64,000 nucleotides of DNA from an uncultured Clostridia bacterium (GTDB lineage Bacteria; Bacillota; Clostridia; Oscillospirales; Oscillospiraceae). Positions 17,320 through 27,318 of the stretch are shown piece by piece. Within the stretch, counting starts at the first letter, position 1. Each line of letters starts with the position of its first letter. The stretch spans positions 372,001-436,000 of the forward strand of contig CAMWFH010000001.1 of assembly GCA_947173485.1 (NCBI GenBank), given 5' to 3'. A program made the translations under genes and the position numbers. Under the pieces are notes generated by a model. That model was not told where the DNA came from and searched no databases. It saw only the letters and a list, made by a program, of their open reading frames with translations.

Positions 17320-19001
17320 GCAAAAAGATCTTCCGCTCGATCCTGACGGTGGCGGCAGCGGTGCTGCTGGCTGAGCTTGCGATCATACTGGGCTGCCTGT
17401 ACGACTATTTCGGCACGGTGCAGGCCGATCAGCTCAAGGATGAGCTCCGGCTGGCGGCCTACGCGGTGGAGGAGCGCGGACAGGCATATCTGGAGCGGCT
17501 GACGGCCCGAGATCACCGCTACACTTGGACGCCGGAGTACCGGCTGACCTGGATCGCTGCGGACGGAACGGTGCTGTTCGATACGGCGGAGCCCGCGGCG
17601 GATATGGCGAACCACGGGGACCGCATCGAGGTCCGGGAGGCGTTTGCGGCGGGCGAGAGCAGCAGCGTCCGCTACTCCGACACCTGGTCGGAGCGGACCT
17701 TGTATTATGCCCGAGCGCTGAACGATGGGACTGTGCTCCGCATCTCCATCCGGCAGGTGACGGTGCTGGCCCTGGTGCTGGTCATGCTCCAGCCGATCCT
17801 GCTGGTGGGACTTTTCGCGGTCATCCTCTCCGCCGTGCTGGCCAAACATATGGCGGACCGGATCGTCCGGCCTCTCAACCGCCTGGACTTAGACCGCCCT
17901 CTGGAGAACGATGCCTACGAGGAGCTGTCGCCCCTGCTGCGGCGCATCCAGCAGCAGCGCGGACAGATCAGCGCCCAACTGCGGGAGCTGCGGGCCAGAA
18001 CGGATGAATTTGAACAGATCACAGAGAGCATGAACGAAGGGCTGATCGTGCTGGACCAGGGGGGGACGATCTTAAGCATCAACCCGGCGGCGCAAAAGCT
18101 GTTTGGGACCGATCATACCTGCGTCCAAAAGGATCTTTTGACGGTAGACCACAGCCACGAGCTGAGCCAAGCCATTCTGGCCGCGCTGGAAACGGGGCAC
18201 GGCGAGATGCGGGCGCGGCGCAGCGGCCGTGAAATACAATTTGACGCCAGCCGAATCGAGTCGGACGGCGCGGTGATCGGGACGGTGCTGCTGGCCTTTG
18301 ATGTGACAGAGCAGGCCCTGGCCGAGCGCCGCCGCCGGGAATTCACGGCCAATGTGTCCCATGAGCTGAAAACGCCCCTGCAATCCATCATGGGCAGCGC
18401 CGAGCTGCTGGAGAACGGCCTGGTAGAGCCGGAGGACGTGCCGCGATTCACCGGGACCATCCGCAGGGAGTCCGCACGGCTGGTGGCGCTGGTGGATGAC
18501 ATCATCCATCTCTCCCAGCTGGACGAGGGCATCGCGCCAGAGCGGGAAACGGTGGACCTTTTGGAGACGGCAGAGGGCGCGGCGTCTGCTCTGCGTGACA
18601 CCGCCAGGAAAAAGGGGGTCCATATCTCTGTTGCGGGCGAACGTGTTCAGGTGCAGGGAGTGCGGGGCCTTCTCCACGAAATGATCTACGACCTCTGTGA
18701 CAACGCGATCAAATACAACGTAGAAGGCGGCTCTGTGGAGATCGCCGTTTCCAAGGACGGAGCGGGGGCCGTTGTCACCGTCAAGGATACGGGCATCGGC
18801 ATCCCGCCGGAGCACCAGTCCAGAGTGTTCGAGCGGTTCTTCCGTGTGGATAAGAGCCGGTCAAAGGCATCCGGCGGCACAGGACTGGGGCTGTCTATCG
18901 TGAAGCATATCGCCCAGTATCACAACGCGAAGATCACCATGCAAAGCGGGCCGGGTGCGGGGACCGCTGTGACGGTCATATTTGCCGGGGAAAAAGCGTA
19001 G
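17316..19001 (+). CDS. PhoR-like sensor histidine kinase
   Basis: A 561-residue membrane kinase. It has a TM helix at ~8-28, an extracytoplasmic domain of ~115 residues, a second TM at ~148-172, a degenerate HAMP-like linker and a PAS domain at ~230-330 (ESMNEGLIVLDQGGTILSIN). HisKA follows with FTANVSHELKTPLQ (phospho-His), then HATPase_c with N box DLCDNAIKYN, G1 DTGIGIP and G2 GGTGLGLSIVKHI. The layout matches PhoR of Firmicutes. It should phosphorylate the adjacent regulator when phosphate is scarce, with the PhoU-containing transporter upstream as the likely flux sensor. It is the last gene of the module. Confidence 0.9.
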   Translation: MSKKIFRSILTVAAAVLLAELAIILGCLYDYFGTVQADQLKDELRLAAYAVEERGQAYLERLTARDHRYTWTPEYRLTWIAADGTVLFDTAEPAADMANHGDRIEVREAFAAGESSSVRYSDTWSERTLYYARALNDGTVLRISIRQVTVLALVLVMLQPILLVGLFAVILSAVLAKHMADRIVRPLNRLDLDRPLENDAYEELSPLLRRIQQQRGQISAQLRELRARTDEFEQITESMNEGLIVLDQGGTILSINPAAQKLFGTDHTCVQKDLLTVDHSHELSQAILAALETGHGEMRARRSGREIQFDASRIESDGAVIGTVLLAFDVTEQALAERRRREFTANVSHELKTPLQSIMGSAELLENGLVEPEDVPRFTGTIRRESARLVALVDDIIHLSQLDEGIAPERETVDLLETAEGAASALRDTARKKGVHISVAGERVQVQGVRGLLHEMIYDLCDNAIKYNVEGGSVEIAVSKDGAGAVVTVKDTGIGIPPEHQSRVFERFFRVDKSRSKASGGTGLGLSIVKHIAQYHNAKITMQSGPGAGTAVTVIFAGEKA

Positions 19002-19030
19002 CGCCATAAGAAAATATAGGGGCGCAAGAA

Positions 19031-19067
19031 CGCCGCAGATCATAAAAGGTCTGCGGCGCTTTTTTTC
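19031..19067 (+). terminator. Terminator shared by phoR-like gene and the his operon
   Basis: A 9-bp perfect stem (CGCCGCAGA/TCTGCGGCG), 11-nt loop and a T7 run on the plus strand. On the minus strand the same stem is followed by TTCTTGCG, so it may also end the convergent his transcript, less strongly. Confidence 0.88.
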
Positions 19068-19101
19068 ATGTTTGGACACTGGGCATCCATGGAGATACTT
19101 T

Positions 19102-19929
19102 TTATCCGCCCTGATACGCCGCCAGCGGCTGAGGGACAAAGCCCTCATGGGTCAGCACCATGGTCTCCCGATAGCCGCAGGCTTCGGCCAACGCCGCCGC
19201 CTGGGGGAAGGCGTGGAGGATGGTGCCGGCGCTGTGGCTGTCGCTGGTGATGCAGATCCGGCACCCCCGCTCCCTCATGGCGCTCAGCAGCCACGCCGCC
19301 GGATAGGGGGCGCTCCGGTAGCCCCGGGACATAGCCCCGGTGTTGATCTCAAAGATCACGTCCTGGGCCGCCAGGGCGTCCAACGCGTCCAAGGCCGCCT
19401 GCCGGTAGCGGGGGTGAGCGGTGTCGAAGAGCTTATCCCCCTCGTTGAACTTGGTGATGAGGTCGAAGTGCCCCACAATCTGACAGCCGGTCCGCTCCGC
19501 CGCCTGCCCCACCAGCCGGTAGTAGTCCCCGGCAAAGGCATAGCAGTCCCCACTGTAATATGTCGCGATATTTTGACAAAAATCCTCAGCGGTGTAGTCC
19601 ACCATCAGCTCCGCCCCGTCCTTTTTGACGCAGTGGACCGAGCCGATCAGGTAGTCCCAGCCGTCTCCAGGGGGCGGGGACCAGTAGTCCAGCTCCAGCC
19701 CCAGGAAGATCTCCAGCTGCCCGGCATACGCCTCCCGCAGCCGTTCCACCTCCGCCCGGTAGCGGGGGATGGCGGATACGTCCATGACCCAGTCGTTGGG
19801 CGCCTCCATAGGCGCGTGGCCGGAGAAGCCCAGGGAGGTACACCCGGCGGCGATGGCCCCCCGGACCATCTCCTCCGGGGCATCCTTCCCGTCGCAGAAG
19901 GTGGTGTGGGTGTGGAGGTTCTGGATCAT
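19102..19929 (-). CDS. hisK: PHP-type histidinol-phosphatase
   Basis: A 275-residue PHP-domain protein that completes the operon by dephosphorylating histidinol phosphate. Metal ligands are visible in NLHTHTTFCDG (H-x-H), GFSGHAPM, GLELDYW (E), SVHCV, GHFDLI and ITSDSHSAG. This is the Bacillus/Clostridium HisJ/HisK type, not the HAD domain found in enteric HisB, which matches the short HisB upstream. It starts with ATGA overlap on the hisIE stop. It is the last gene before the shared terminator. Confidence 0.92.
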   Translation of the reverse strand: MIQNLHTHTTFCDGKDAPEEMVRGAIAAGCTSLGFSGHAPMEAPNDWVMDVSAIPRYRAEVERLREAYAGQLEIFLGLELDYWSPPPGDGWDYLIGSVHCVKKDGAELMVDYTAEDFCQNIATYYSGDCYAFAGDYYRLVGQAAERTGCQIVGHFDLITKFNEGDKLFDTAHPRYRQAALDALDALAAQDVIFEINTGAMSRGYRSAPYPAAWLLSAMRERGCRICITSDSHSAGTILHAFPQAAALAEACGYRETMVLTHEGFVPQPLAAYQGG

Positions 19930-20573
19930 GTCATCTTCTCCTGCTTGACCTTGTGGTCGATCACATGGCGGGAGGCCAGCTCGCTCATCACGTCCTCCAC
20001 GGAGATGCCCATCTCCACCATCAGCACCATCACATGGTACATCAGGTCCCCGATCTCATAGATCGTCTCCCGCTTGTCCCCGGCCTTGCCGGCGATGATG
20101 ACCTCGGTACACTCCTCCCCCACCTTTTTGAGGATCTTGTCCAGGCCCTTCTGGAAAAGGTAGGTGGTGTAGGACCCCTCGGGCAGGTCCGCCTTCCGGC
20201 CCTCCAGCAGGCGGTACAGCCCCTTCACGGCGAAGGGCTCCGGGGCCTGGCCGATAAAGACCTTGCCATTGAAGCAGGAGTCCGTCCCCAGATGGCAGGC
20301 GGGGCCGGTCTTGTTCACCCGGACCACCAGGGCGTCCCGGTCGCAGTCGGCGGTGATGTCCACGATATACTGGATATTCCCGCTGGTCTCCCCCTTCCGC
20401 CACAGCTCCTGCCGGGACCGGGACCAGAAGCAGGTCCGCCCCTCTTCCATGCTGATGGCCAGGCTCTCCCGGTTCATATAGGCCAGGGTCAGCACGTCGC
20501 CGCTGGCGGCGTCCACCACGATGGCGGGGATAAGGCCGTGGGCGTTCCATTTCAAATCGTCTATTTTCAACAT
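19926..20573 (-). CDS. hisIE: Phosphoribosyl-AMP cyclohydrolase / phosphoribosyl-ATP pyrophosphatase (fused)
   Basis: A 215-residue bifunctional enzyme. HisI (residues ~1-115) has metal-site motifs CFWSRSRQELWRKGETSGN and DCDRDALVVRV plus GPACHLGTDSCF. HisE (~120-215) is all-helical with KVGEECTEVIIAGK and YEIGDLMYHVMVLM. It catalyses steps 2 and 3 of histidine synthesis. The start at 20573 (MLKIDDLKW) is chosen because GAAGGG precedes it by 9 nt; an ATG at 20594 directly after the hisF stop lacks a ribosome-binding site. Confidence 0.94.
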   Translation of the reverse strand: MLKIDDLKWNAHGLIPAIVVDAASGDVLTLAYMNRESLAISMEEGRTCFWSRSRQELWRKGETSGNIQYIVDITADCDRDALVVRVNKTGPACHLGTDSCFNGKVFIGQAPEPFAVKGLYRLLEGRKADLPEGSYTTYLFQKGLDKILKKVGEECTEVIIAGKAGDKRETIYEIGDLMYHVMVLMVEMGISVEDVMSELASRHVIDHKVKQEKMT

Positions 20574-20594
20574 GATATCACACCCTTCTATCAT

Positions 20595-21356
20595 TTATAC
20601 CAGCCGCATGGGGATGCCCCGGCTGGCCAGGGTCCGCTTCAGCTCCGGGATGGACACCTCGCCGAAGTGGAAGATGGAGGCGGCCAGGCCGGCGTCCACC
20701 TTGGGCAGGGTCTCGAAGAGGGTCACGAAGTGTTCCGCCCGCCCGGCCCCGCCGGAGGCGATCACCGGCACGTCCACCACCTCACACACCGCCTGGAGCA
20801 TCTCCAGGTCGAATCCGCCCTTCACCCCGTCGGTGTCGATGCTGTTGAGGACGATCTCCCCCGCGCCGTTTTGGACCCCGGCGCGGATCCACTGGATGGC
20901 GTCCATCCCCGTATCCTCCCGGCCCCCCTTGGCAAAGACATGAAAGGTCCCGTCTACCCGCTTGGCGTCCACGCTGAGGACCACGCACTGGTCCCCGTAC
21001 CGCTCCGCCGCCTGGCGGATCAGGGAGGGGTCCCGGATGGCCCCGGAGTTGACGCTGACCTTGTCCGCGCCGCACTTCAGCACCCGGTCGAAGTCCTCCA
21101 CCGTGTTGATGCCGCCCCCTACGGTCAGAGGGATGAACACGGTGGCGGCGGTCTCGGTCAGGATATCGGTAAAGAGGGCGCGTCCCTCGGCGGAGGCGGT
21201 GATGTCGTAGAACACCAGCTCGTCCGCGCCGCAGTCGCTGTAATATCTCGCCAGCTCCACCGGGGAACTCACGTCCGACAGCCCCTGGAAGTTGACCCCC
21301 TTCACCACCCGACCGTTTTTGACATCTAAACAGGGAATTATACGTTTTGCGATCAT
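20595..21356 (-). CDS. hisF: Imidazole glycerol phosphate synthase, cyclase subunit
   Basis: A 253-residue (beta/alpha)8 barrel that uses ammonia from HisH to close the imidazole ring. It starts MIAKRIIPCLDVKNGRVVKG with the catalytic Asp11 region; the second catalytic Asp is in SIDTDGVKGG. Phosphate-binding loops are VGGGIN and ASGGAG. The ATG at 21356 overlaps the hisA TGA (ATGA); an in-frame ATG two codons upstream would overlap further. Confidence 0.96.
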   Translation of the reverse strand: MIAKRIIPCLDVKNGRVVKGVNFQGLSDVSSPVELARYYSDCGADELVFYDITASAEGRALFTDILTETAATVFIPLTVGGGINTVEDFDRVLKCGADKVSVNSGAIRDPSLIRQAAERYGDQCVVLSVDAKRVDGTFHVFAKGGREDTGMDAIQWIRAGVQNGAGEIVLNSIDTDGVKGGFDLEMLQAVCEVVDVPVIASGGAGRAEHFVTLFETLPKVDAGLAASIFHFGEVSIPELKRTLASRGIPMRLV

Positions 21357-22066
21357 TGGCACTCCTCCACGGCCTGTTTCAGGTCCACCGCACCGGCATA
21401 CCAGGCCTTGCCCACGATGGCGGCATAGAGCCCCATCTTCGCCAGCTTCCGCAGGTCCTCGTTGGAGGAGACGCCGCCGGAGGCGGTGATCGAGCAGTCC
21501 ACCGCCTCTTGCAGCGCCGCCAGACGGGGATAGGCGGGGCCGGTAAGGGTACCGTCGGTATCGATGTCTGTAAAGATCAGGTACTTGACACCCAGGGTCT
21601 CCATGGACTTGGCAAAGGCCAGGTAGTCCAAGCGGGAATCCGCCTGCCAGCCGGCTGTGCGGACCGAGCCGTCCTTGGCGTCGATGCCCACGGCGATCTT
21701 CTCTGGGCCGTACTTCTCCAGAGCGGCGCGGACGAGGGCCGGGTCACTGACGGCGGCGGAGCCGATCACCGCCCGCCAGGCCCCCAAGGCGAACACCGCC
21801 TCCAGGTCCTCCATGGACCGGAGGCCGCCCCCCAGCTCGATACGCAGGCCCGTCTTGGCCACGGAACGGAGGATCTCGCTGTTTCGCCGCTGGCCGTCCT
21901 TAGCCCCGTCCAGGTCCACCATATGGAGGTGCCCCGCCCCGGCATCCAGGAAGGCCCGCGCCGTGGCCACCGGGTCCTGGGCCACCTGGTGGACCGTGGC
22001 GAAGTCGCCCTTGTAAAGGCGGACCACTTGCCCATCTTTTAAGTCGATAGCGGGAAAGATCAGCAT
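21353..22066 (-). CDS. hisA: ProFAR isomerase (5-ProFAR to PRFAR)
   Basis: A 237-residue (beta/alpha)8 barrel starting MLIFPAIDLKDGQVVRLYKG with the catalytic Asp8. The general acid Asp is in FTDIDTDGTL. Phosphate loops are ELGGGLRS and ASGGVSS. It performs the Amadori rearrangement between HisI and HisF. It overlaps hisH upstream by 7 nt and hisF downstream by 4 nt. Confidence 0.96.
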   Translation of the reverse strand: MLIFPAIDLKDGQVVRLYKGDFATVHQVAQDPVATARAFLDAGAGHLHMVDLDGAKDGQRRNSEILRSVAKTGLRIELGGGLRSMEDLEAVFALGAWRAVIGSAAVSDPALVRAALEKYGPEKIAVGIDAKDGSVRTAGWQADSRLDYLAFAKSMETLGVKYLIFTDIDTDGTLTGPAYPRLAALQEAVDCSITASGGVSSNEDLRKLAKMGLYAAIVGKAWYAGAVDLKQAVEECQ

Positions 22067-22680
22067 ACGCCCACCTCCTCGCAGAAAGCCCGCAGGATGT
22101 TCAGCCCCACCTTCCCGCTCTTCTCCGGGTGGAACTGGACGCCCCAGACGTTGTCCTTCGCCACCGCCGCCGTCAGCTCGGGGCCGTACTCCGCGGTGGC
22201 GATGGTGTGGGCGGCGCAGTCCGTCCCATAGAAGGAGTGGACGAAGTAGACGCAGTCCCCCTCGGTCAGATAGCGGAACAGGGGGTGGGGCCGGGGGAAG
22301 TGGAGAGCGTTCCAGCCGATATGGGGCACCTTATAGCCCGCCGGCACCACGGGCCGGATGGGCTGGATAGAGCCGGGGATCAGCCCCAGGCCCTCATGAT
22401 GGCCGTACTCGGTGCTGTAGTCGAAGAGCAACTGCATCCCCAGACAGATGCCCAAGAGGGGCTTGCCCTGGCCTGCCAGCCGGGTGACCGTTTTATCCAG
22501 GCCGTTCCGGCGCAGGAGAGCAGCGGCATCGCCGAAGGCCCCCACGCCGGGGAGGATGATCTTGTCCGCCTTTTCCAGGACCGCCGGGTCCCCGGTGACG
22601 GCGGCCTCCGCCCCCACCGCCCGGAGGGAGCAGGTCAGGGAGAAGAGGTTGCCCACGCCATAGTCCACGATGGCGATCAT
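22060..22680 (-). CDS. hisH: Imidazole glycerol phosphate synthase, glutamine amidotransferase subunit
   Basis: A 206-residue class I glutamine amidotransferase with nucleophile Cys in LLGICLGMQLLF and His/Glu in GVQFHPEKSG. It supplies ammonia to HisF. The start is the ATG at 22680, overlapping the hisB stop as TGATG; a GTG one codon upstream is less likely. The oxyanion strand PGVGAFGDA is present. Confidence 0.96.
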   Translation of the reverse strand: MIAIVDYGVGNLFSLTCSLRAVGAEAAVTGDPAVLEKADKIILPGVGAFGDAAALLRRNGLDKTVTRLAGQGKPLLGICLGMQLLFDYSTEYGHHEGLGLIPGSIQPIRPVVPAGYKVPHIGWNALHFPRPHPLFRYLTEGDCVYFVHSFYGTDCAAHTIATAEYGPELTAAVAKDNVWGVQFHPEKSGKVGLNILRAFCEEVGVC

Positions 22681-23267
22681 CACAGCACCCCCTTAGTGGA
22701 GGGAATCTCCCCGGCGGACCGGGGATCGATGGCCACGGCGCCCCCCAGGGACCGGGCCAGGCTCTTGAACAGGCCCTCGATGATGTGGTGGCTGTTTTTC
22801 CCCGCCAGCTGCCGGACGTGGAGGGTCATGTCCGCCCGGCGGACCAGGGCCAGGAGGAACTCCTCCGTCAGCTCCGTGTCGAAGGTCCCCACCTTCCCGG
22901 CGGGAATCGCCAGGTCACAGCAGAGCATCCCCCGGCCGGAGAGGTCCACGGCGGTGAGGATCAGCGCCTCGTCCATGGGCAGGGTGGTGGAGCCGTAGCG
23001 GAAGATCCCCCGCTTGTCCCCCAGGGCCTGGGCAAAGGCGTCCCCCAGGCAGATGCCAATGTCCTCCACGGTGTGGTGGTCGTCCACATAGGTATCCCCC
23101 TTACAGGCCACTGTCAGATCGAAGCGGCCATGCCGGGCGAAGAGGGTCAGCATATGGTCCAAAAAACCGCAGCCAGTGCGGATATCGCTCTTTCCGGTGC
23201 CGTCCAGGTCTAATTTCAGATGGATATCGGTCTCCGCGGTCCTGCGGTCGATCTGTGCGGTGCGCAT
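22680..23267 (-). CDS. hisB: Imidazoleglycerol-phosphate dehydratase
   Basis: A 195-residue monofunctional HisB. The two pseudo-repeats each carry the Mn-binding histidine motifs: [13 protein letters not shown] with [10 protein letters not shown], and [20 protein letters not shown]. It converts imidazole glycerol phosphate to imidazole acetol phosphate. The absence of a phosphatase domain agrees with the separate PHP phosphatase at the operon end. The start has GGAGG 9 nt upstream, inside the hisC 3' end. Confidence 0.96.
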   Translation of the reverse strand: MRTAQIDRRTAETDIHLKLDLDGTGKSDIRTGCGFLDHMLTLFARHGRFDLTVACKGDTYVDDHHTVEDIGICLGDAFAQALGDKRGIFRYGSTTLPMDEALILTAVDLSGRGMLCCDLAIPAGKVGTFDTELTEEFLLALVRRADMTLHVRQLAGKNSHHIIEGLFKSLARSLGGAVAIDPRSAGEIPSTKGVL

Positions 23268-23268
23268 A

Positions 23269-24333
23269 TCAGCCGGCCTCCTCTAAGATCTCCCGGACCT
23301 TCTCCAGGAAAATGTCCATCTGCTCCCGGGAGCCGATGGTCACCCGGCACCACCCAGTGATCTCCGGCTTGTCCCAGTGCCGGACCAGGACGCCTCTGGC
23401 CTTCAGCTCCTGGTAGAGGGTCCCGCCGTCCACCTTAGGGCTGTGGGTAAAGATGAAGTTGGCCATGCTGGGCAGGGTCTCAAAGCCCAATTTGCTGAGC
23501 TCCGCCACGGTGTAGGCCCGGTTGGCCTGGATGGTCCGGCTGTTGGCCACATAATAGCCGTTGTTGTCGATGGCGGCCACGGCGGCGGCCATGGTCAGGC
23601 GGTTGACATTGTAGGAGTTGGTGGAGTATTTGATCGTATCCAGGTCCTCGATCAGGCCGGGGCTGCCTATAGCAAAGCCCAGCCGGCCCCCCGCCAGGGA
23701 GCGGAACTTGGAGAAGGTCTGGCAGATCAGCAGGTTGTCATACTTCGGCAGCAGGGGCAGGCAGCTCTCCCCGCCAAAGTCGATATACGCCTCGTCGATC
23801 ATGACCACATGATCCGGGTTGGACCGCAGGATCTTCTCGATGTCAGAGAGAGGGATGGTCCGGCCCGTGGGGGCGTTTGGGTTGGCGATGACGATGTTTT
23901 TGCCGATGCCGCAGTAGTCCTCCGCCGCCAGCCGGAAGTTTTCCCGGAGGGGGATGATCTGGGCGTCCAGGCCATAGAGGTCGGCGTAGACGGGGTAGAA
24001 CCCGTAGCTCACTGCCGGGAAGGCCACGCCCCGCTCCCGGTCGCAGAAGGTCATAAAGAAGAAGCTCAAAAGCTCGTCAGACCCGTTGGCCAGGAAGATG
24101 TTCTCCGTCTTCACGCCGTAGAGCTCCGCCAGCTTCTGCCGCAGGACCTTCCCCTCCGGGTCCGGGTAGAGGTTCAGGCGGTCGATCTCCGCCTTCACCG
24201 CCTCCGTCACCGCCGGAGCGGGGGGGAAGGGGGACTCGTTGGTGTTCAGCTTCACATACTGCATATCCTGGGGCTGCTCCCCAGGGACATAGGCCTCCAG
24301 GTCCGCAAAGCGGCTGCTCATATAACGGCTCAT
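23269..24333 (-). CDS. hisC: Histidinol-phosphate aminotransferase
   Basis: A 354-residue fold-type I PLP aminotransferase. The cofactor site is recognisable: [10 protein letters not shown] (phosphate loop), [21 protein letters not shown] (Asp binding the pyridine N) and the Schiff-base lysine in [16 protein letters not shown]. Substrate carboxylate Arg is in [10 protein letters not shown]. It transfers the amino group from glutamate to imidazole acetol phosphate. It starts with TGATG overlap on hisD, with GGAG five nt upstream. Confidence 0.95.
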   Translation of the reverse strand: MSRYMSSRFADLEAYVPGEQPQDMQYVKLNTNESPFPPAPAVTEAVKAEIDRLNLYPDPEGKVLRQKLAELYGVKTENIFLANGSDELLSFFFMTFCDRERGVAFPAVSYGFYPVYADLYGLDAQIIPLRENFRLAAEDYCGIGKNIVIANPNAPTGRTIPLSDIEKILRSNPDHVVMIDEAYIDFGGESCLPLLPKYDNLLICQTFSKFRSLAGGRLGFAIGSPGLIEDLDTIKYSTNSYNVNRLTMAAAVAAIDNNGYYVANSRTIQANRAYTVAELSKLGFETLPSMANFIFTHSPKVDGGTLYQELKARGVLVRHWDKPEITGWCRVTIGSREQMDIFLEKVREILEEAG

Positions 24334-25616
24334 CAGCTCTCCTCCTTCTTGCAGCGGATCAGCACGCTCCTGGCGTGGGCCTCCAGGCCCTCCTCCCGGG
24401 CAAAGCGGGCGATCTTGTCCGCCGCCCGCTCCAGGGCGGCGGGGGCGTAGTAGGTGAATTGGGACTTTTTCACGAAATCATCCACCGACAGCGGATTCGA
24501 GAACCGGGCGGTGCCGCTGGTGGGCAGGGTGTGATTGGGGCCGGCGAAGTAGTCCCCCAGGGCCTCCGGGCAAAAACGGCCCAGGAAGATGGACCCGGCA
24601 TGGCGGACGCGGTCTAAGTAGTCGAAGGGGCTGTCTACGCACAGCTCCAGATGCTCGGGGGCCAGGGCGTTGGCGATGTCGATGGCCTGGGGGATGTCCC
24701 GCGTCAGGATGATCTTGCCGTTCCTCTCGATGGACGCCCCGGCGATCTCCCGGCGGGGCAGCGCCTGGAGCTGCCGCTCCAGGGCGGCGCTGACGGCCTG
24801 GGCCAGGGGGGCGCTGTCCGTGATCAGCACGGCGCTGGCGTTGACATCGTGCTCCGCCTGGCTCAGCAGGTCCGCCGCCACATGGTCCGGGTCGCTGTTC
24901 CCGTCGGCCACCACCAGGATCTCACTGGGGCCGGCGATCATGTCGATGGCCACCTGGCCAAAGACCTGCCGCTTGGCCTCCGCCACGAAGGCGTTGCCGG
25001 GGCCCACGATCTTATCCACCTGGGGCACGGTCTCGGTGCCGTAGGCCAGAGCCGCGATGGCCTGGGCCCCGCCGGACCGGAAGACCCGGTCGATGCCGGC
25101 GATCTTGGCCGCGGCCAGGATGACCGGGGCGATCTCCCCGTCCTTCGACGGCGGGGAGATCATGACCACCTGGCCGCAGCCGGCGATCTTGGCGGGGATG
25201 GAGTCCATCAGCACCGTGGAGGGGTAGGCCGCCGTGCCGCCGGGGACATACAGGCCCACCCGGTCAATGGGCGTCACCTTCTGGCCCAGGACCACGCCGT
25301 CCCTCTCACTGATGACGAAGCTGTTGCGGACCTGGCGGCGGTGGAAGTCCCGGATGTTCTCCGCCGCCTCCTCCAAAATGGCCCGGAGGGCCGGATCCAG
25401 GGACGCCGCGGCCCGCTCCAAGGTCTCCTGGGGCACCTCGATCTCCCCCAGGTCCGTCCTGTCGAATTTTTTCGCGTAATACCGCAGGGCCTCGTCACCG
25501 TCCCGCCGGACCGCAGCGACGATCTCCGCCGTGGCCGCCGCCACGTCCGTCCGGTCCTCCTCCCGGGCCAGGATCTGCTCCAGGGGGAGGACTCCACTGT
25601 CATAGATCTTGATCAT
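24333..25616 (-). CDS. hisD: Histidinol dehydrogenase
   Basis: A 427-residue NAD- and Zn-dependent enzyme that oxidises histidinol to histidine in two steps. Motifs include [72 protein letters not shown] (catalytic His) and [10 protein letters not shown] (Zn ligand region). The start at 25616 (MIKIYDSG) is 7 nt after AGGAGG and overlaps the hisG stop (ATGA). Confidence 0.96.
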   Translation of the reverse strand: MIKIYDSGVLPLEQILAREEDRTDVAAATAEIVAAVRRDGDEALRYYAKKFDRTDLGEIEVPQETLERAAASLDPALRAILEEAAENIRDFHRRQVRNSFVISERDGVVLGQKVTPIDRVGLYVPGGTAAYPSTVLMDSIPAKIAGCGQVVMISPPSKDGEIAPVILAAAKIAGIDRVFRSGGAQAIAALAYGTETVPQVDKIVGPGNAFVAEAKRQVFGQVAIDMIAGPSEILVVADGNSDPDHVAADLLSQAEHDVNASAVLITDSAPLAQAVSAALERQLQALPRREIAGASIERNGKIILTRDIPQAIDIANALAPEHLELCVDSPFDYLDRVRHAGSIFLGRFCPEALGDYFAGPNHTLPTSGTARFSNPLSVDDFVKKSQFTYYAPAALERAADKIARFAREEGLEAHARSVLIRCKKEES

Positions 25617-26251
25617 AGCTTTCCCTCCTGACAAAGAGCGTCCACCCGCTGGCAGAGGGCCGTGATCTCCTTGTGCTTGAATTTATAGCTCACCTTGTTG
25701 GCGATCAGCCGGGCGCTGATGGGCACGATGGTGTCCTTCACCTCCAGGTCGTTCTCCAACAGGGTCTTTCCCGTCTCCACGATGTCCACGATCACATCGC
25801 TCAGCCCCAGCAGGGGGGCCAGCTCGATGGATCCATGGAGCTTGATGATGTCGATCTCCCGGCTCAGGGAGCTGTAGTAGGCCTTGGCGATGTGGGGGAA
25901 CTTGGTGGCCACCCGCAGGGTGTTCTCCCGGCTGTCGTGGACGCCCTTCTTTCCCGCCACGCACATCCGGCAGCGCCCGACCCCCAGGTCCGCCAGCTCG
26001 TAGACCTCCGGCTTGTACTCCAGCAGGATATCCTTCCCGGCGATGCCGATATCCGCCGCGGCCCGCTCCACATAGATCCCCACGTCCGTGGGCTTGACCC
26101 AGAAGTAGCGGACGCCCTTCTCTTTATTCTCAAACACCAGCTTCCGGTTCTCCTCCAGGATGGAGGGGCAGGGGTACCCCGCCTCGGCGAACAGCCGGTA
26201 GACCTTCTCCCCCAGCCGGCCCTTGGGCAGGGCGATGTTGATGAACTCCAT
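25613..26251 (-). CDS. hisG: ATP phosphoribosyltransferase, short form
   Basis: A 212-residue short-form HisG lacking the C-terminal ACT-like regulatory domain, so it needs HisZ, encoded directly upstream. It starts MEFINIALPKGRLGEKV; the PRPP loop is DVIVDIVETGKTLLEN. It catalyses the committed step ATP + PRPP to PR-ATP, and histidine feedback acts on the HisGZ complex. The start at 26251 follows AGGAGG by 9 nt; longer readings of this frame run into hisZ and are excluded by homology. Confidence 0.95.
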   Translation of the reverse strand: MEFINIALPKGRLGEKVYRLFAEAGYPCPSILEENRKLVFENKEKGVRYFWVKPTDVGIYVERAAADIGIAGKDILLEYKPEVYELADLGVGRCRMCVAGKKGVHDSRENTLRVATKFPHIAKAYYSSLSREIDIIKLHGSIELAPLLGLSDVIVDIVETGKTLLENDLEVKDTIVPISARLIANKVSYKFKHKEITALCQRVDALCQEGKL

Positions 26252-26252
26252 A

Positions 26253-27317
26253 TCACCGCACCTCCTGTATGGTCCGAAAGGCCAGTCCCTCCGGCGCCTG
26301 CCGCTCCACCCGGACGCTCCGGCCCTGCCGGCGGCATTCCTCCGCCGCCTGGAGCACCACCGCCGGGGGCGTATCCTTCTGGTACAGCAGCAGCACGTCC
26401 GCATCGAAGCGCTCCTTTGGCTGCTCCAGCCGCTCCAGCAGGTCCAGATAGACCGCGAAGCCGATGGCGGCATCCTGCCGGTCCATCTTCCGCAGCAGGT
26501 TGTCGTAGCGGCCTCCGGCCAGGACGCCGCTGGGCAGGCCCGGCAGATAGCCCCGGAAGATGAAGCCGTTGTAGTAGCGCATATCGTTGACGATGGAGAA
26601 GTCCAGCCGCAGATGGTCCCCCCGGTCTCCCAGCAGGGCGCACACCGCCTCCAGCTCCTCCAGTGCCGCCGCCATCCGGTCGTTGCGGACCATCCCCCGA
26701 AGGGCCGGCAGCACCTCCGCCGGGCGGCCATAGAGGCCCGTCAGGCCAACAAGGTCCGCCGCCACCCTCTCCGCCAGCCCCAGCTCCCGGCACCGGGCCG
26801 CCAGGGCGGGCACGTTCTTCTCCCCCATCCGGGCCAGGATCTCCCGCCGGTCCGCCTCCGCCACGTCCCCCGCGTCCAGCAGGCCCGCCGCGAAGCCCAG
26901 GTGGCTCACATCCAACAGGTAGTCCCCGCTGACCGTCTCCAGGCTCTTCGCCGCCAGCAGCAGCACCTCGCCCATGGCCGTCAGGTCGATCTCCCCCAGG
27001 CACTCCAGCCCCGCCTGCATGATCTCCCGAAAGCCGTGGGTAGAGGAGGAGACCCGGTAGACGTTCTCGTGGTAGTACACCTTTTGCAGGCCGCCGCCGC
27101 CCTTGGCGTTCTTGATGATCGACAAGGTCACGTCCGGCTTCAGGGCCATCAGCCGCCCGTCGGTATCCGTAAAGGTCAGGATCCTCTCGCTGACCAGGAA
27201 GTCCTTGTTGCGCCCATACAGGTCGTAGGGCTCGAATTTGCTCATCTTATACTGGACATAGCCGTGCTGGCGGTACAGCTCCCGCAGCCGGCCGGCGATC
27301 CGTTCTGTCCCTTCCAT
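26253..27317 (-). CDS. hisZ: ATP phosphoribosyltransferase regulatory subunit
   Basis: A 354-residue paralogue of histidyl-tRNA synthetase without the anticodon domain. Class II aaRS-like motifs are seen (ALKPDVTLSIIKNA; SGVLAGGRYDNLLRKM, near HisRS motif 2/3; YYNGFIFRGYLPG). HisZ forms the hetero-octamer with short HisG and senses histidine. AAAGGAGG lies 6 nt before the ATG, straddling the stop codon of the TrpR-like gene. Confidence 0.93.
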   Translation of the reverse strand: MEGTERIAGRLRELYRQHGYVQYKMSKFEPYDLYGRNKDFLVSERILTFTDTDGRLMALKPDVTLSIIKNAKGGGGLQKVYYHENVYRVSSSTHGFREIMQAGLECLGEIDLTAMGEVLLLAAKSLETVSGDYLLDVSHLGFAAGLLDAGDVAEADRREILARMGEKNVPALAARCRELGLAERVAADLVGLTGLYGRPAEVLPALRGMVRNDRMAAALEELEAVCALLGDRGDHLRLDFSIVNDMRYYNGFIFRGYLPGLPSGVLAGGRYDNLLRKMDRQDAAIGFAVYLDLLERLEQPKERFDADVLLLYQKDTPPAVVLQAAEECRRQGRSVRVERQAPEGLAFRTIQEVR

Positions 27318-27318
27318 C